Part shown: positions 5,899-12,600 of the stretch, in pieces | Numbering within the stretch: position 1 is the first letter of the stretch | How the letters are laid out: every line of letters begins with the position of its first letter | Assembly: GCA_964342835.1 (NCBI GenBank) | Contig: CAYFGJ010000026.1 | Coordinates: forward strand, 1 to 12,600 | Reading direction: 5' to 3' | Source of the DNA: GCA-2716945 sp964342835 | GTDB taxonomy: Bacteria; Pseudomonadota; Gammaproteobacteria; GCA-002705445; GCA-002716945 | DNA: 12,600 nucleotides | Made by a program: the position numbers and the translations under genes | Notes under the pieces: model-generated | The model's database searches: none | The model's input: the letters and a program-made list of their open reading frames with translations, nothing else | Told to the model about the DNA's origin: nothing

Positions 5899-6350
5899 AT
5901 AGATGTAATTAAAAAAATAATATTTGAATAAACTCCTGCTAAAACGTCATCCATTACAATACCAAAACCATTTTTAAATTTTTTATCTATATATGAAATA
6001 GGAAAAGGTTTATAAATATCAAATAATCTAAATAAAAGAAATATATATATAATGTTGATTAAAGTTATTTCTATACCGTATGTTGCAACAAATATTCCAG
6101 CTATCTCATCTAGTACAATTTTTTTTGAATCACTTTCTAAGTAATAATTATTGGCAATTTCACAGATTACTATACTAAAAAAGATCACCAATATTAAACT
6201 CAATATATTTGCATATATATTAAAGGAAGTTAAAATATAAATTATTATTATACCCAAAAAAGTTCCTATTGTTCCAGGTGCATATTTAAAGTATCCAACT
6301 CCAAATCCGCTACTTAGAAAAATAGATATTTTGATTAAAATATTATACAA
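5877..6350 (-). CDS. pgpA: Phosphatidylglycerophosphatase A
   Basis: PgpA is an inner-membrane phosphatase that turns phosphatidylglycerophosphate into phosphatidylglycerol, the step after PgsA. Family blocks are GFGVGYFKYAPGTIGT (about 15-30), IVLDEIAG (78-85), FRLFDIYKPFPIS (107-119) and GFGIVMDDVLAG (128-139), with hydrophobic segments around and between them. There is no ATG or GTG in frame near the N-terminus. TTG codons at 6366-6368, 6357-6359 and 6348-6350 are candidates. I chose the last, giving 157 residues. It has AAGGA 10 nt upstream and forms an 8-nt overlap with the thiL stop (TTGTATAA), the same geometry as three other gene pairs here. Starting at 6368 would add six residues (MKDLII) and give a 26-nt overlap. 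thiL-pgpA is a conserved gammaproteobacterial pair. The 3' end overlaps yceF tail to tail. Confidence 0.92.
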   Translation of the reverse strand: MYNILIKISIFLSSGFGVGYFKYAPGTIGTFLGIIIIYILTSFNIYANILSLILVIFFSIVICEIANNYYLESDSKKIVLDEIAGIFVATYGIEITLINIIYIFLLFRLFDIYKPFPISYIDKKFKNGFGIVMDDVLAGVYSNIIFLITSIYLVRIL

Positions 6351-7293
6351 AATGATCAAATCCTTCAAAACTAAATTCTTTTTCAGATCTATTGTATTTA
6401 AACAAAAGATCTTTATTTGTTATTTTACCAATCATAGAAATTTTAGTGTTAGTTCTTTTTGCAATATTTATTATTTTTTTTCTCATTCTTGGATTAGCTG
6501 TAAAACATAATTCATAATCTTCTCCGCCACCAATAAGGCTTTGATAATATAAATTCTCATTTAATAATATCTTTAAAGTTTTATGTGATGGTATATCTTC
6601 TAAATTAATTGCAGCTCCTACATTACTCATTTTTGTTATATGACCAAGATCTTTCATTAAGCCATCAGATATATCAATACATGAGTTAGCAATTTTACTA
6701 ATTTCTTTACCAATTAATATTCTTGGTTTTGGTTTTTTTAAATATTTTTCAAACTTTTTATAATTAAGTTTGTCTCTTTTTTTCTTAAAGATTAATGCTG
6801 CACTAGCTCCACCTAATACTCCGGTTACATAAACATCATCATTAATTTTAGCAGTTGATCTATAAAGAATTTTATTATTGCTGACTCCTATAACTTGTAT
6901 TGTAATACTTAATGGTCCTTTATTAGTATCTCCCCCAATTAACGTTAATCTAAATGTTTTCACTAATTCGTTAATACCCCTATAAAAGGATTTAACCCAA
7001 CTATCATTTAATTCTGGCAAAGTAATAGATATTAAAAAAAATTTAGGGGTACAACCCATTGCAGCTATATCACTTAAATTGGTTGATAGAGATTTATAGC
7101 CGATTTCGTTTGGTTTATAATCAGATGTAAAATGTGGTCCTTGGAGCGATGTGTCTGTAGTTATGACATATGATTTTGTGGAATTAATTCTTAATACAGC
7201 ACAATCATCGCCAATACTTTTAAGTACATCTGGAGATTTTGTATTTATGTTTGATAAAATATATTTAAGTAAACCTTGTTCGTTCTTTATCAT
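6343..7293 (-). CDS. thiL: Thiamine-monophosphate kinase
   Basis: ThiL phosphorylates thiamine monophosphate with ATP to give the cofactor thiamine diphosphate. The 316-residue protein has the AIR-synthase-like ThiL fold. Visible signatures are IGDDCAV (27-33), TTDTSLQGPHF (45-55), GYKSLSTNLSDIAAMG (65-80), LIGGDTNKGP (118-127), CIDISDGLMKDLGH (205-218) and IGGGEDYEL (254-262). These supply the acidic residues that hold magnesium and the phosphates (D29, D30, D47, D75, D122, D207, D210). The length matches E. coli (325). It starts 2 nt after the nusB stop and overlaps pgpA, as in the nusB-thiL-pgpA cluster of many gammaproteobacteria. Confidence 0.97.
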   Translation of the reverse strand: MIKNEQGLLKYILSNINTKSPDVLKSIGDDCAVLRINSTKSYVITTDTSLQGPHFTSDYKPNEIGYKSLSTNLSDIAAMGCTPKFFLISITLPELNDSWVKSFYRGINELVKTFRLTLIGGDTNKGPLSITIQVIGVSNNKILYRSTAKINDDVYVTGVLGGASAALIFKKKRDKLNYKKFEKYLKKPKPRILIGKEISKIANSCIDISDGLMKDLGHITKMSNVGAAINLEDIPSHKTLKILLNENLYYQSLIGGGEDYELCFTANPRMRKKIINIAKRTNTKISMIGKITNKDLLFKYNRSEKEFSFEGFDHFV

Positions 7294-7295
7294 AA

Positions 7296-7688
7296 TTAAG
7301 ACTTAATGATATTATCTAATATCTTATTAATAAATTTATATGACTTTTCAGATGAAAATTTTTTCGCAATATTAATACTTTCATCTATAATAACCTTTCT
7401 TGGAATATCAGATTTATATAAATGTTCACATATAGATAATCGTAGAATTGCTTTATCAATAGATGTTATATTTTTTAATTTTATGTCTGTATTATTTTCT
7501 ATAAATTTATCAATATTTATTAAATTATTATCTAAATTATCTATCATCTCCAAAAAATATGGTTCATCATATTTTCTTTTTTCAACAAAATCTTGCGTTA
7601 TACGTAAGAAAGTTTCCCCAGATATATCTTTTTGATATAATATTTTAACAATATTTTCTCTAGCTAGAGATTTTTCTTTGTTATTCAT
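7296..7688 (-). CDS. nusB: Transcription antitermination factor NusB
   Basis: NusB binds boxA RNA together with S10 (NusE) and supports antitermination and processing of rRNA transcripts. The 130-residue all-helical protein (E. coli 139) has the N-terminal ARENIVKILYQKD (9-21). Its C-terminal half is typical: SIDKAILRLSICE (75-87), DIPRKVIIDESINIAKKFSS (94-113) and YKFINKILDNI (117-127). The start is ATG at 7686-7688, overlapping the ribH stop by 8 nt (ATGAATAA). The ribH-nusB-thiL order is conserved in gammaproteobacteria. No boxA site was identified in this window. Confidence 0.95.
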   Translation of the reverse strand: MNNKEKSLARENIVKILYQKDISGETFLRITQDFVEKRKYDEPYFLEMIDNLDNNLINIDKFIENNTDIKLKNITSIDKAILRLSICEHLYKSDIPRKVIIDESINIAKKFSSEKSYKFINKILDNIIKS

Positions 7689-8196
7689 TATCTTTTAAAT
7701 TTTGATAATATTTTCTTATATTTACAGCAGTTTCAGCAAAGTCTTTTCCTTTATTAAGTTTTGTCCCAGCCCTATCGATGGCTTGTTGTGCTGTTTCTGT
7801 AGTAATAATACCATTTACTATAGGAATATTTGCCTCAAGACTAATATTTCTTAAAGCATTAATAACAGTTGATGATAAAAATTCATAATGTTGTGTATCA
7901 CCTTTTATTATACATCCAATTACTATAACAACTTCTGGTTTGATATTTCTTAGATTTATAATACTTTTTGTTGCAAGAACTAATTCAAATACACCACCTG
8001 GTATGGTTTGTATTCCAATTTCACTATTCATAATTCCTAAATCTGAAAGCATATGTCTTGTACTACAAAATATACTATCAACTAATTGCTTATTGTATGC
8101 GCTTTTAACTATATAAATACTAGTTCCAAATTTATCTTCAAAATCCGGTCCTTCGCCATCTATAAGAGTTGATATATCAAAAGTATCTAATTTCAT
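7681..8196 (-). CDS. ribH: 6,7-dimethyl-8-ribityllumazine synthase (divergent)
   Basis: Lumazine synthase condenses 5-amino-6-ribitylaminouracil with 3,4-dihydroxy-2-butanone 4-phosphate, the penultimate step to riboflavin. At 171 residues it is a little longer than usual (E. coli 156). Recognisable parts are IYIVKSAYN (27-35, with Y34 at the usual substrate-stacking Phe), GCIIKGDTQHYEF (94-106, catalytic H103) and TTETAQQAIDRAGTK (132-146, R142). The family's PGAFE block reads PGGVFE (66-71), one residue longer. The usual GNKG segment is shortened to LNKG (147-150) but keeps K149. The residues after the catalytic His (LSST) also differ from the common VCNE/VAGG. These changes suggest a divergent lineage, not inactivation. 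It begins 1 nt inside the ribB stop (TAATG) and overlaps nusB by 8 nt. Confidence 0.93.
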   Translation of the reverse strand: MKLDTFDISTLIDGEGPDFEDKFGTSIYIVKSAYNKQLVDSIFCSTRHMLSDLGIMNSEIGIQTIPGGVFELVLATKSIINLRNIKPEVVIVIGCIIKGDTQHYEFLSSTVINALRNISLEANIPIVNGIITTETAQQAIDRAGTKLNKGKDFAETAVNIRKYYQNLKDNE

Positions 8197-9293
8197 TATT
8201 TTGTTACATATTTTATTACATCTAATCCAAAAGCATTCAATCCATGATATATTTTTGGAGCGCTCATTAATATCATTTTTTTTACACCTATATCACTGAG
8301 TATTTGAGCACCTAATCCAATTGTTCGATAATCGTCAGGTTTGTTTTTTTGATTTCTATTAACTCTTTTTGGTACTTTGGCATTTTTTGTATTTGTTATA
8401 TGTGATAAATCTAAATTATTTGTTAAAAATACCATAGCTCCTTGTTTAGATTTAGCAATTTTTTTTAATGCATTATCTAGAGGCCAACTTGTGATGTTAA
8501 GTGATTTAATTGTATCTGATAAAACATTTTGAACATGTACACGTACTAATGTTGGTTGATCTTTTGCTATTTTGTTCTTAATTAATACAAAGTGTGTTTG
8601 TGATGTAATAATATCTTCATAATATATAGATGTAAATTTTCCATATGCAGTATCAATAACAAATTCATCTATTCTCTTTATAGTTTTTTCGTTATTAATT
8701 CTATATCTGATAAGATCTTCAATAGTACCTATTTTTAATTTATGAAGTTTGGCAAATTCTAACAAATCTTTCTTTCTAGCCATACTTCCATCTTCTTTTA
8801 AAATTTCAACAATAACAGATGATGGTTCTAATCCAGCTAATCTTGCTAAATCACATCCTGCTTCTGTATGGCCAGCTCTTACTAAAACACCACCATCTCT
8901 AGCCATTAAAGGAAAAATATGTCCTGGTTGTACTAAATCTGTTGATTTTGCGTTTCTATTAACAGCTGCTTGTATAGTTTTAGCTCTATCTGCTGCTGAT
9001 ATTCCCGTTGTAACTCCATGAGCAGCCTCAATAGATACGGTAAAATTTGTTTCTTTACTAGATTTACCAATTTTTTTTATTAAGGTTAAGCCTAATTTTT
9101 TGCATTTTTTTGTAGTAAGTGTTAAACAAATTAAACCTCTACCTTTGGAAGCCATGAAATTAATATCTTTAGGTTTAATAAATTGTGATGCAATTACAAG
9201 ATCCCCTTCATTTTCACGATTTTCATCATCCATAATGATAACCATTTTTCCTTTTCTAATAGATTCTATAATTTCTTCTGTAGTATTAATCAT
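8196..9293 (-). CDS. ribB: 3,4-dihydroxy-2-butanone 4-phosphate synthase with a degenerate GTP cyclohydrolase II-like domain (RibBX type)
   Basis: The N-terminal domain (about 1-200) makes 3,4-dihydroxy-2-butanone 4-phosphate from ribulose 5-phosphate. Its active-site blocks are intact: MDDENRENEGDL (21-32), GVTTGISAADR (93-103) and RDGGVLVRAGHTEAGCDLA (132-150). The C-terminal domain (about 205-365) aligns with RibA by RVHVQNVLSD (251-260) and DYRTIGLGAQIL (321-332). It lacks all three zinc cysteines of GTP cyclohydrolase II, since the SECLTGD and CDCG segments are replaced, and the EGRGIG loop is missing. It is therefore not expected to open GTP. Automated annotation would probably call it bifunctional ribBA, but it fits the RibBX variant known in many Proteobacteria. 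A genuine ribA should exist elsewhere. The gene overlaps ribE by 8 nt and ribH by 1 nt. Confidence 0.93.
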   Translation of the reverse strand: MINTTEEIIESIRKGKMVIIMDDENRENEGDLVIASQFIKPKDINFMASKGRGLICLTLTTKKCKKLGLTLIKKIGKSSKETNFTVSIEAAHGVTTGISAADRAKTIQAAVNRNAKSTDLVQPGHIFPLMARDGGVLVRAGHTEAGCDLARLAGLEPSSVIVEILKEDGSMARKKDLLEFAKLHKLKIGTIEDLIRYRINNEKTIKRIDEFVIDTAYGKFTSIYYEDIITSQTHFVLIKNKIAKDQPTLVRVHVQNVLSDTIKSLNITSWPLDNALKKIAKSKQGAMVFLTNNLDLSHITNTKNAKVPKRVNRNQKNKPDDYRTIGLGAQILSDIGVKKMILMSAPKIYHGLNAFGLDVIKYVTK

Positions 9294-9876
9294 TTTTTAA
9301 CTTTTCTAGATGTTTCAAAAGCATATCAACTTCTACATTAACTTCAATATTATTTTTATAATATTGAATAATAGTATTTGATAATGTATGTGGAATAATC
9401 ATTACACTAAAAGTATTATCTTTAACTGTATTTATAGTTAAACTTATACCATCAATACATATAGATCCCTTTTCAATAATATACTTTGCAAAACTTCTAT
9501 CTATTTGAAACAGAATTTGCCAAGAATCATTAGATTTCTCTATATCAATTATTTTAGCTATACAATCAACATGTCCTGTTACAATGTGACCGCTTATGAA
9601 TTTATTTAAAGTTAGAGGTGTTTCTATATTTACAAAATCATTCTGTTTATACTTAGAAAATGCTGTTTTATTTAATGTCTCTGTAGATAGTGTAAAAATA
9701 AAATTGGAATCAACAATTTTCTCAATTGTTAAACATGTTCCATTAACAGAAATGCTATCTCCAATTTCTAAATTTTTTGAAATTTCAGAAAAATCTATAT
9801 GTATCTTATAGCTATTACTAGCTCCTTGAGTAATAGCAGTTATTTTACATATATTTTCAATTATACCTGTAAACAT
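9286..9876 (-). CDS. ribE: Riboflavin synthase, alpha subunit
   Basis: This enzyme converts two molecules of 6,7-dimethyl-8-ribityllumazine into riboflavin and the RibH substrate 5-amino-6-ribitylaminouracil. It is called ribC in E. coli. The two lumazine-binding repeats are clear. The first begins MFTGIIE and includes GDSISVNGTCLTI (39-51). The second follows SGHIVTGHVD (95-104) and includes KGSICIDGISLTIN (136-149). IPHTLSNT (161-168) and VNVEVDMLLKHLEKL (179-193) complete the family pattern. The length of 196 residues is close to the usual 200-215. The start codon overlaps the ribD stop by 1 nt (TAATG), and the gene overlaps ribB by 8 nt. In E. coli the homologue is unlinked, whereas this clustered form is common in other gammaproteobacteria. 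Confidence 0.96.
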   Translation of the reverse strand: MFTGIIENICKITAITQGASNSYKIHIDFSEISKNLEIGDSISVNGTCLTIEKIVDSNFIFTLSTETLNKTAFSKYKQNDFVNIETPLTLNKFISGHIVTGHVDCIAKIIDIEKSNDSWQILFQIDRSFAKYIIEKGSICIDGISLTINTVKDNTFSVMIIPHTLSNTIIQYYKNNIEVNVEVDMLLKHLEKLKND

Positions 9877-10982
9877 TACTTTCTTTTTAAAATTAATTTT
9901 ATATCTGATTGAATATCTTGTATATGTTGTATATTAAATTCTATCTTATCAGATAATTTACTTATATCTGTAATTCCTGAGAATGTTTTGCCATTATTTC
10001 CAAAGATTTTTGGAGCAATGTAGAGAATTAATTCATCTATATATGATTTTTTTAATAATGAACTCATTAGTTTATTTCCTGCTTCAACAAATAATTTATG
10101 TATATTATTATTAGCAAGTATTTTAAATGAATTGGTTAAATCTATTCCATTGGCAGTTTTCTTTATCTTATAAAGTGTTACATTAGAATTATATTGTTTA
10201 ATAATCTTTTCTGTAATTTTTTTAGATGTAAATATAATAATATTACGATTTTTCTGTTTGAAGATATGATTAGTCCTAGGAACTTTCAAGTTAGTATCTA
10301 ATAATATTAGCATTGGTTGTTTATTAATCTTTTTGAGAACATCATATCTTCTAACAGTTAATCTTGGATTATCTTTTATAACTGTATTACTCGTCGTGAG
10401 TATTGCTGAAGATCTAGCTCTTTCTTTCTGAACATCTTGTCTGCTTTGATTGGAACTTATCCACTTGCTCTTATTATCACTTGTAGTTATTTTGCCATCT
10501 AAAGAGATAGCAGATTTTGCAATAACATAAGGTCTATCCAGATTAAACTTTGTAAAAAATGCAGCATTAATTTTTTTTGCTTCATTTTTGTATACACCTA
10601 CTGTAACTTCAATTCCATTTTTCCTAAGTTGTCTAATGCTTTTTCCAGATATTAAAGGGTTTGGATCAATCGTAGAAACTACCACTCTTTTTATCTTATT
10701 TTTAATAATGTAATCTGAGCACGGTGGTGTTCTACCATAATGACAACATGGTTCTAAATTTACATATAACGTAGATCCAATTGATTTTTTACCTGCTTTT
10801 TTAATTGCTATATATTCTGCATGATATTTTCCAGGGCCTTTGTGATAACCAGAACTTATTACTTTATTATTTTTAACTAGAAGAGCACCTACAATTGGAT
10901 TTGGATCTGCTGTGTATTGTCCCTTTTTTGCAAGTTTAAATGTTTGTGTAATATAATATTTATCTAATTCAAGTTGAGTCAT
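9876..10982 (-). CDS. ribD: Bifunctional diaminohydroxyphosphoribosylaminopyrimidine deaminase / 5-amino-6-(5-phosphoribosylamino)uracil reductase
   Basis: RibD carries out two consecutive early steps of riboflavin synthesis. The N-terminal zinc deaminase (about 1-145) has HAE at 54-56 and PCCHYGRTPPC (78-88), giving zinc ligands H54, C79 and C88 with E56 as proton shuttle. The C-terminal reductase (about 148-368) starts RPYVIAKSAISLDGKI (150-165) and continues KWIS (173-176), DNPRLTVR (204-211) and LFVEAG (297-302). Within it, the usual GAGT turn reads TSNT (197-200) and the common DVHRLRA reads DVQKERA (183-189). These are moderate deviations that should still allow NADPH binding. The length of 368 residues is typical. 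It overlaps nrdR by 14 nt and ribE by 1 nt. Confidence 0.96.
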   Translation of the reverse strand: MTQLELDKYYITQTFKLAKKGQYTADPNPIVGALLVKNNKVISSGYHKGPGKYHAEYIAIKKAGKKSIGSTLYVNLEPCCHYGRTPPCSDYIIKNKIKRVVVSTIDPNPLISGKSIRQLRKNGIEVTVGVYKNEAKKINAAFFTKFNLDRPYVIAKSAISLDGKITTSDNKSKWISSNQSRQDVQKERARSSAILTTSNTVIKDNPRLTVRRYDVLKKINKQPMLILLDTNLKVPRTNHIFKQKNRNIIIFTSKKITEKIIKQYNSNVTLYKIKKTANGIDLTNSFKILANNNIHKLFVEAGNKLMSSLLKKSYIDELILYIAPKIFGNNGKTFSGITDISKLSDKIEFNIQHIQDIQSDIKLILKRK

Positions 10983-11475
10983 CGTCTAATAATTCTTGTT
11001 GTAATCTTTTCATTTCAGGGGAAATATTTTTTTCTAAAGTCTCTACAACACTTCTGAATGATTCAATATTATCAAAACTAAGATATACAGAAGCAAATCT
11101 TATGTAAGCAACATGATCTAATTTTATTAATTCTTGCATCACAATTTCTCCAATAATTTTTGATGTAATTTCTTTTTCTTGATGAGTTGAACATCTAGTA
11201 AAGATTTTCTGAAGTGTTATATCTATTTGTTCAGCAGAGACTTTTCTTTTTTCTAATGCTAAATAAACTCCTTTTTTTAATTTATCCTCAGAAAATATTT
11301 CTGTTGATTTATCTGATTTTATAACTCTAGGAAAAGATATTTCCGTCAATTCTTGTGTATTAAATCTAGCTTTACAAGATAAGCATTCACGTCGACGTTT
11401 TATAGCAAAGTTATCATTATTTAAGCGAGAATCTATGACTTTAGTGTCAGGCTCTCCGCAAAATGGACAGCGCAT
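10969..11475 (-). CDS. nrdR: Transcriptional repressor NrdR of ribonucleotide reductase genes
   Basis: NrdR senses ATP/dATP through an ATP-cone and represses ribonucleotide reductase operons by binding NrdR boxes. The 168-residue protein has the N-terminal zinc ribbon MRCPFCG (C3, C6) with C31 and C34 (CLSCKARF) and the basic segment KRRRE just before. The ATP-cone covers about 48-138 and starts FPRVIKSDKS. The protein ends in a Gln/Asp-rich tail. The ATG is preceded by a strong Shine-Dalgarno sequence, AGGAG. The gene lies 9 nt after glyA and overlaps ribD by 14 nt, the conserved nrdR-ribD pairing of gammaproteobacteria. No ribonucleotide reductase gene is in the window, so its targets lie elsewhere. 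Confidence 0.97.
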   Translation of the reverse strand: MRCPFCGEPDTKVIDSRLNNDNFAIKRRRECLSCKARFNTQELTEISFPRVIKSDKSTEIFSEDKLKKGVYLALEKRKVSAEQIDITLQKIFTRCSTHQEKEITSKIIGEIVMQELIKLDHVAYIRFASVYLSFDNIESFRSVVETLEKNISPEMKRLQQELLDDDST

Positions 11476-11481
11476 TTGATA

Positions 11482-11486
11482 CTCCT
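11482..11486 (-). promoter_or_regulatory. Shine-Dalgarno sequence of nrdR, overlapping the glyA stop
   Basis: The minus strand reads TTAGGAGTATCAAATG: AGGAG ends 6 nt before the nrdR ATG and shares bases with the TAG stop of glyA (11485-11487). It is the clearest ribosome binding site in the window, since most other starts have none, and it fixes the nrdR start. Ribosomes ending glyA would meet it directly. Confidence 0.75.
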
Positions 11487-12600
11487 AAGCTACAGCTTTT
11501 TTATTAGCTGAATATACTGGAAACTGAGAACAAATGTTTAGAACTTTTTCTTTAACATTGTTTATTTCAGATTCATTCTCAATATTATCAAGAACATCAC
11601 AAATTAAATTTCCCAGCGTAGCTGTTTCTGCTTCCTTAAAGCCTCTAGTTGTAATCGCAGGTGTTCCAATTCTTATTCCACTAGTAACAAATGGTGATTG
11701 AGGATCATTAGGTACAGAATTTTTATTAACTGTTATATTGGCTTGATGTAATGCTGCATCTGCAGCTTTACCAGTAATTTCCTTTGAAACTAAATTTACC
11801 AACATTAAATGATTTTTTGTTCCACCAGATACAATATCATAGCCGCGATCAATCAAGGTATTAGCTAATATATTTGCATTCTTAATAACTTGTTTTTGAT
11901 ATTCTATAAATTCTGAACTTAAAGCTTCTTTAAATGCTACTGCTTTAGCAGCAATTACATGCATAAGTGGTCCTCCTTGTGTACCTGGAAACACTAACGA
12001 ATTAAATTTTTTTTCTAATTCAGGATTAGACTTAGAAATAATGATTCCGCCACGTGGTCCACGTAATGTTTTATGAGTTGTTGAAGTTACTACATCAGCA
12101 AATGGTACTGGCGATGGATATAATTTAGCAGCTACAAGTCCCGATACATGAGCCATATCAACTAAATAATATGCATTAACTTTTTTCGCTATATCACCCA
12201 TTCTTTCCCAATCTATGATTTGAGAATATGCAGAAAACCCACCAATAATTAATTTTGGCTTATGCTGTACAGCTAATTTTTCAATGTTATCATAATCAAG
12301 CAAACCATTATCATCAATACCATACTGAACAGCATTAAAAATCTTTCCAGAAAAATTTACTTTTGCACCGTGTGTCAAATGACCGCCAGCATCTAAACTC
12401 ATTCCTAATATAGTATCGCCAGGATTTATGAGTGCAAGATAAACAGCTGCATTTGCTTGAGATCCTGAATGAGGTTGAACATTCGCATAATCAGCATCAT
12501 ATAATTCTTTTAATCTGTCTATAGCTAATTGCTCAGCTACATCAACATTTTCACATCCACCATAATATCTTTTTGTAGGATAACCTTCTGCATATTTATT
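11485..12600 (-). CDS. glyA: Serine hydroxymethyltransferase, N-terminus beyond the window edge
   Basis: GlyA is a PLP enzyme that converts serine and tetrahydrofolate into glycine and 5,10-methylene-tetrahydrofolate, the main source of one-carbon units. The frame is open to the window edge. The first visible residues are NKYAEGYPTKRYYGGCE, then QPHSGSQAN and the block MSLDAGGHLTHGA, whose Met at 12400-12402 is internal and not a start. The PLP lysine is in TSTTHKTLRGPRGG (visible residue 177, equivalent to K229 of E. coli), so about 52 N-terminal residues are missing. Visible length is 371 residues. The usual YPGKRYYGG reads YPTKRYYGG. The stop is TAG, and nrdR starts 9 nt later. glyA-nrdR-rib order is common in gammaproteobacteria, and the promoter must lie to the right of the window. 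Confidence 0.97.
   Translation of the reverse strand, partial: NKYAEGYPTKRYYGGCENVDVAEQLAIDRLKELYDADYANVQPHSGSQANAAVYLALINPGDTILGMSLDAGGHLTHGAKVNFSGKIFNAVQYGIDDNGLLDYDNIEKLAVQHKPKLIIGGFSAYSQIIDWERMGDIAKKVNAYYLVDMAHVSGLVAAKLYPSPVPFADVVTSTTHKTLRGPRGGIIISKSNPELEKKFNSLVFPGTQGGPLMHVIAAKAVAFKEALSSEFIEYQKQVIKNANILANTLIDRGYDIVSGGTKNHLMLVNLVSKEITGKAADAALHQANITVNKNSVPNDPQSPFVTSGIRIGTPAITTRGFKEAETATLGNLICDVLDNIENESEINNVKEKVLNICSQFPVYSANKKAVA

Noticed and set aside
7306..7635. Plus-strand open frame of 109 codons opposite nusB
   Set aside because: It covers nearly the whole nusB gene in antisense. The nusB protein is clearly conserved, and this translation is not recognisable.
8749..9300. Two plus-strand open frames opposite the RibB catalytic domain
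   Set aside because: Both are antisense to highly conserved RibB motifs and carry no start signals.
9596..9811. Plus-strand open frame opposite ribE
   Set aside because: It is antisense to the first lumazine-binding repeat and has no family resemblance.
10458..10466. TTATCCACT in ribD as a second DnaA box
   Set aside because: The last base departs from the consensus, and the site lies in a conserved coding segment (KWISSN) of ribD.
11485..12402. glyA as a complete 305-residue gene starting at 12402
   Set aside because: The frame stays open and encodes conserved GlyA sequence up to the window edge, so this Met is internal and the gene is only truncated by the window.
1..12600. A previously undescribed multi-gene system
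   Set aside because: Every gene belongs to a well-known housekeeping family in a recognisable order. No unknown protein, repeat array, mobile element or defence signature was found.

Overview
The window is a densely packed stretch of core bacterial chromosome. It carries 14 protein genes, one of them cut by the right edge, and a partial tRNA gene at the left edge. The longest non-coding stretch is about 107 bases. The DNA is very AT-rich (one line counted by hand gave 28% G+C), and coding runs nearly edge to edge, with several genes overlapping. Gene order is gammaproteobacterial: glyA-nrdR-ribD-ribE-ribB(X)-ribH-nusB-thiL-pgpA, then yceF(maf) divergent from rpmF-plsX-fabH, then uvrC-pgsA-tRNA-Gly(GCC). 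Each block has a counterpart in gammaproteobacterial genomes such as E. coli. The AT-richness, overlaps and lost spacer genes suggest a small, streamlined genome, either a free-living pelagic lineage or a host-associated one. Keeping UvrC and a uracil-DNA glycosylase argues against extreme endosymbiont decay. I cannot name the genus.

Right half (5877-12600, all minus strand): glyA (5' end outside the window), nrdR, ribD, ribE, ribB with a degenerate RibA-like tail, ribH, nusB, thiL and pgpA are separated by 9 nt or less, or overlap. They look like one operon. Four of the riboflavin pathway activities are here (RibD, RibB, RibH, RibE). GTP cyclohydrolase II is not, because the RibA-like domain has lost its zinc cysteines. 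NrdR (repressor of ribonucleotide reductase), NusB (antitermination and rRNA transcription), ThiL (thiamine diphosphate synthesis) and PgpA (phosphatidylglycerophosphate phosphatase) ride along.

Centre (5204-5898): a 107-bp divergent intergenic region separates yceF/maf (plus strand) from rpmF (minus strand). It holds a good sigma70-like promoter in each direction. A perfect DnaA-box 9-mer and a 12-bp palindrome lie at the predicted start of the rpmF transcript. The yceD gene normally found next to rpmF is absent. The yceF and pgpA 3' ends converge and overlap, by 22 bp.

Left half (1-5203, all minus strand): rpmF-plsX-fabH is followed not by fabD-fabG-acpP but by a family-5 (UDGb-type) uracil-DNA glycosylase, uvrC, pgsA and tRNA-Gly. 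Gaps are 24 nt or less, so this too looks like one transcription unit. It joins ribosomal protein L32, initiation of fatty-acid and phospholipid synthesis, two DNA-repair enzymes and the PgsA step of phosphatidylglycerol synthesis.

I found no mobile element, CRISPR array, toxin or defence gene, and no convincing sign of an undescribed multi-gene system. The points of interest are regulatory signals and unusual variants of known genes.
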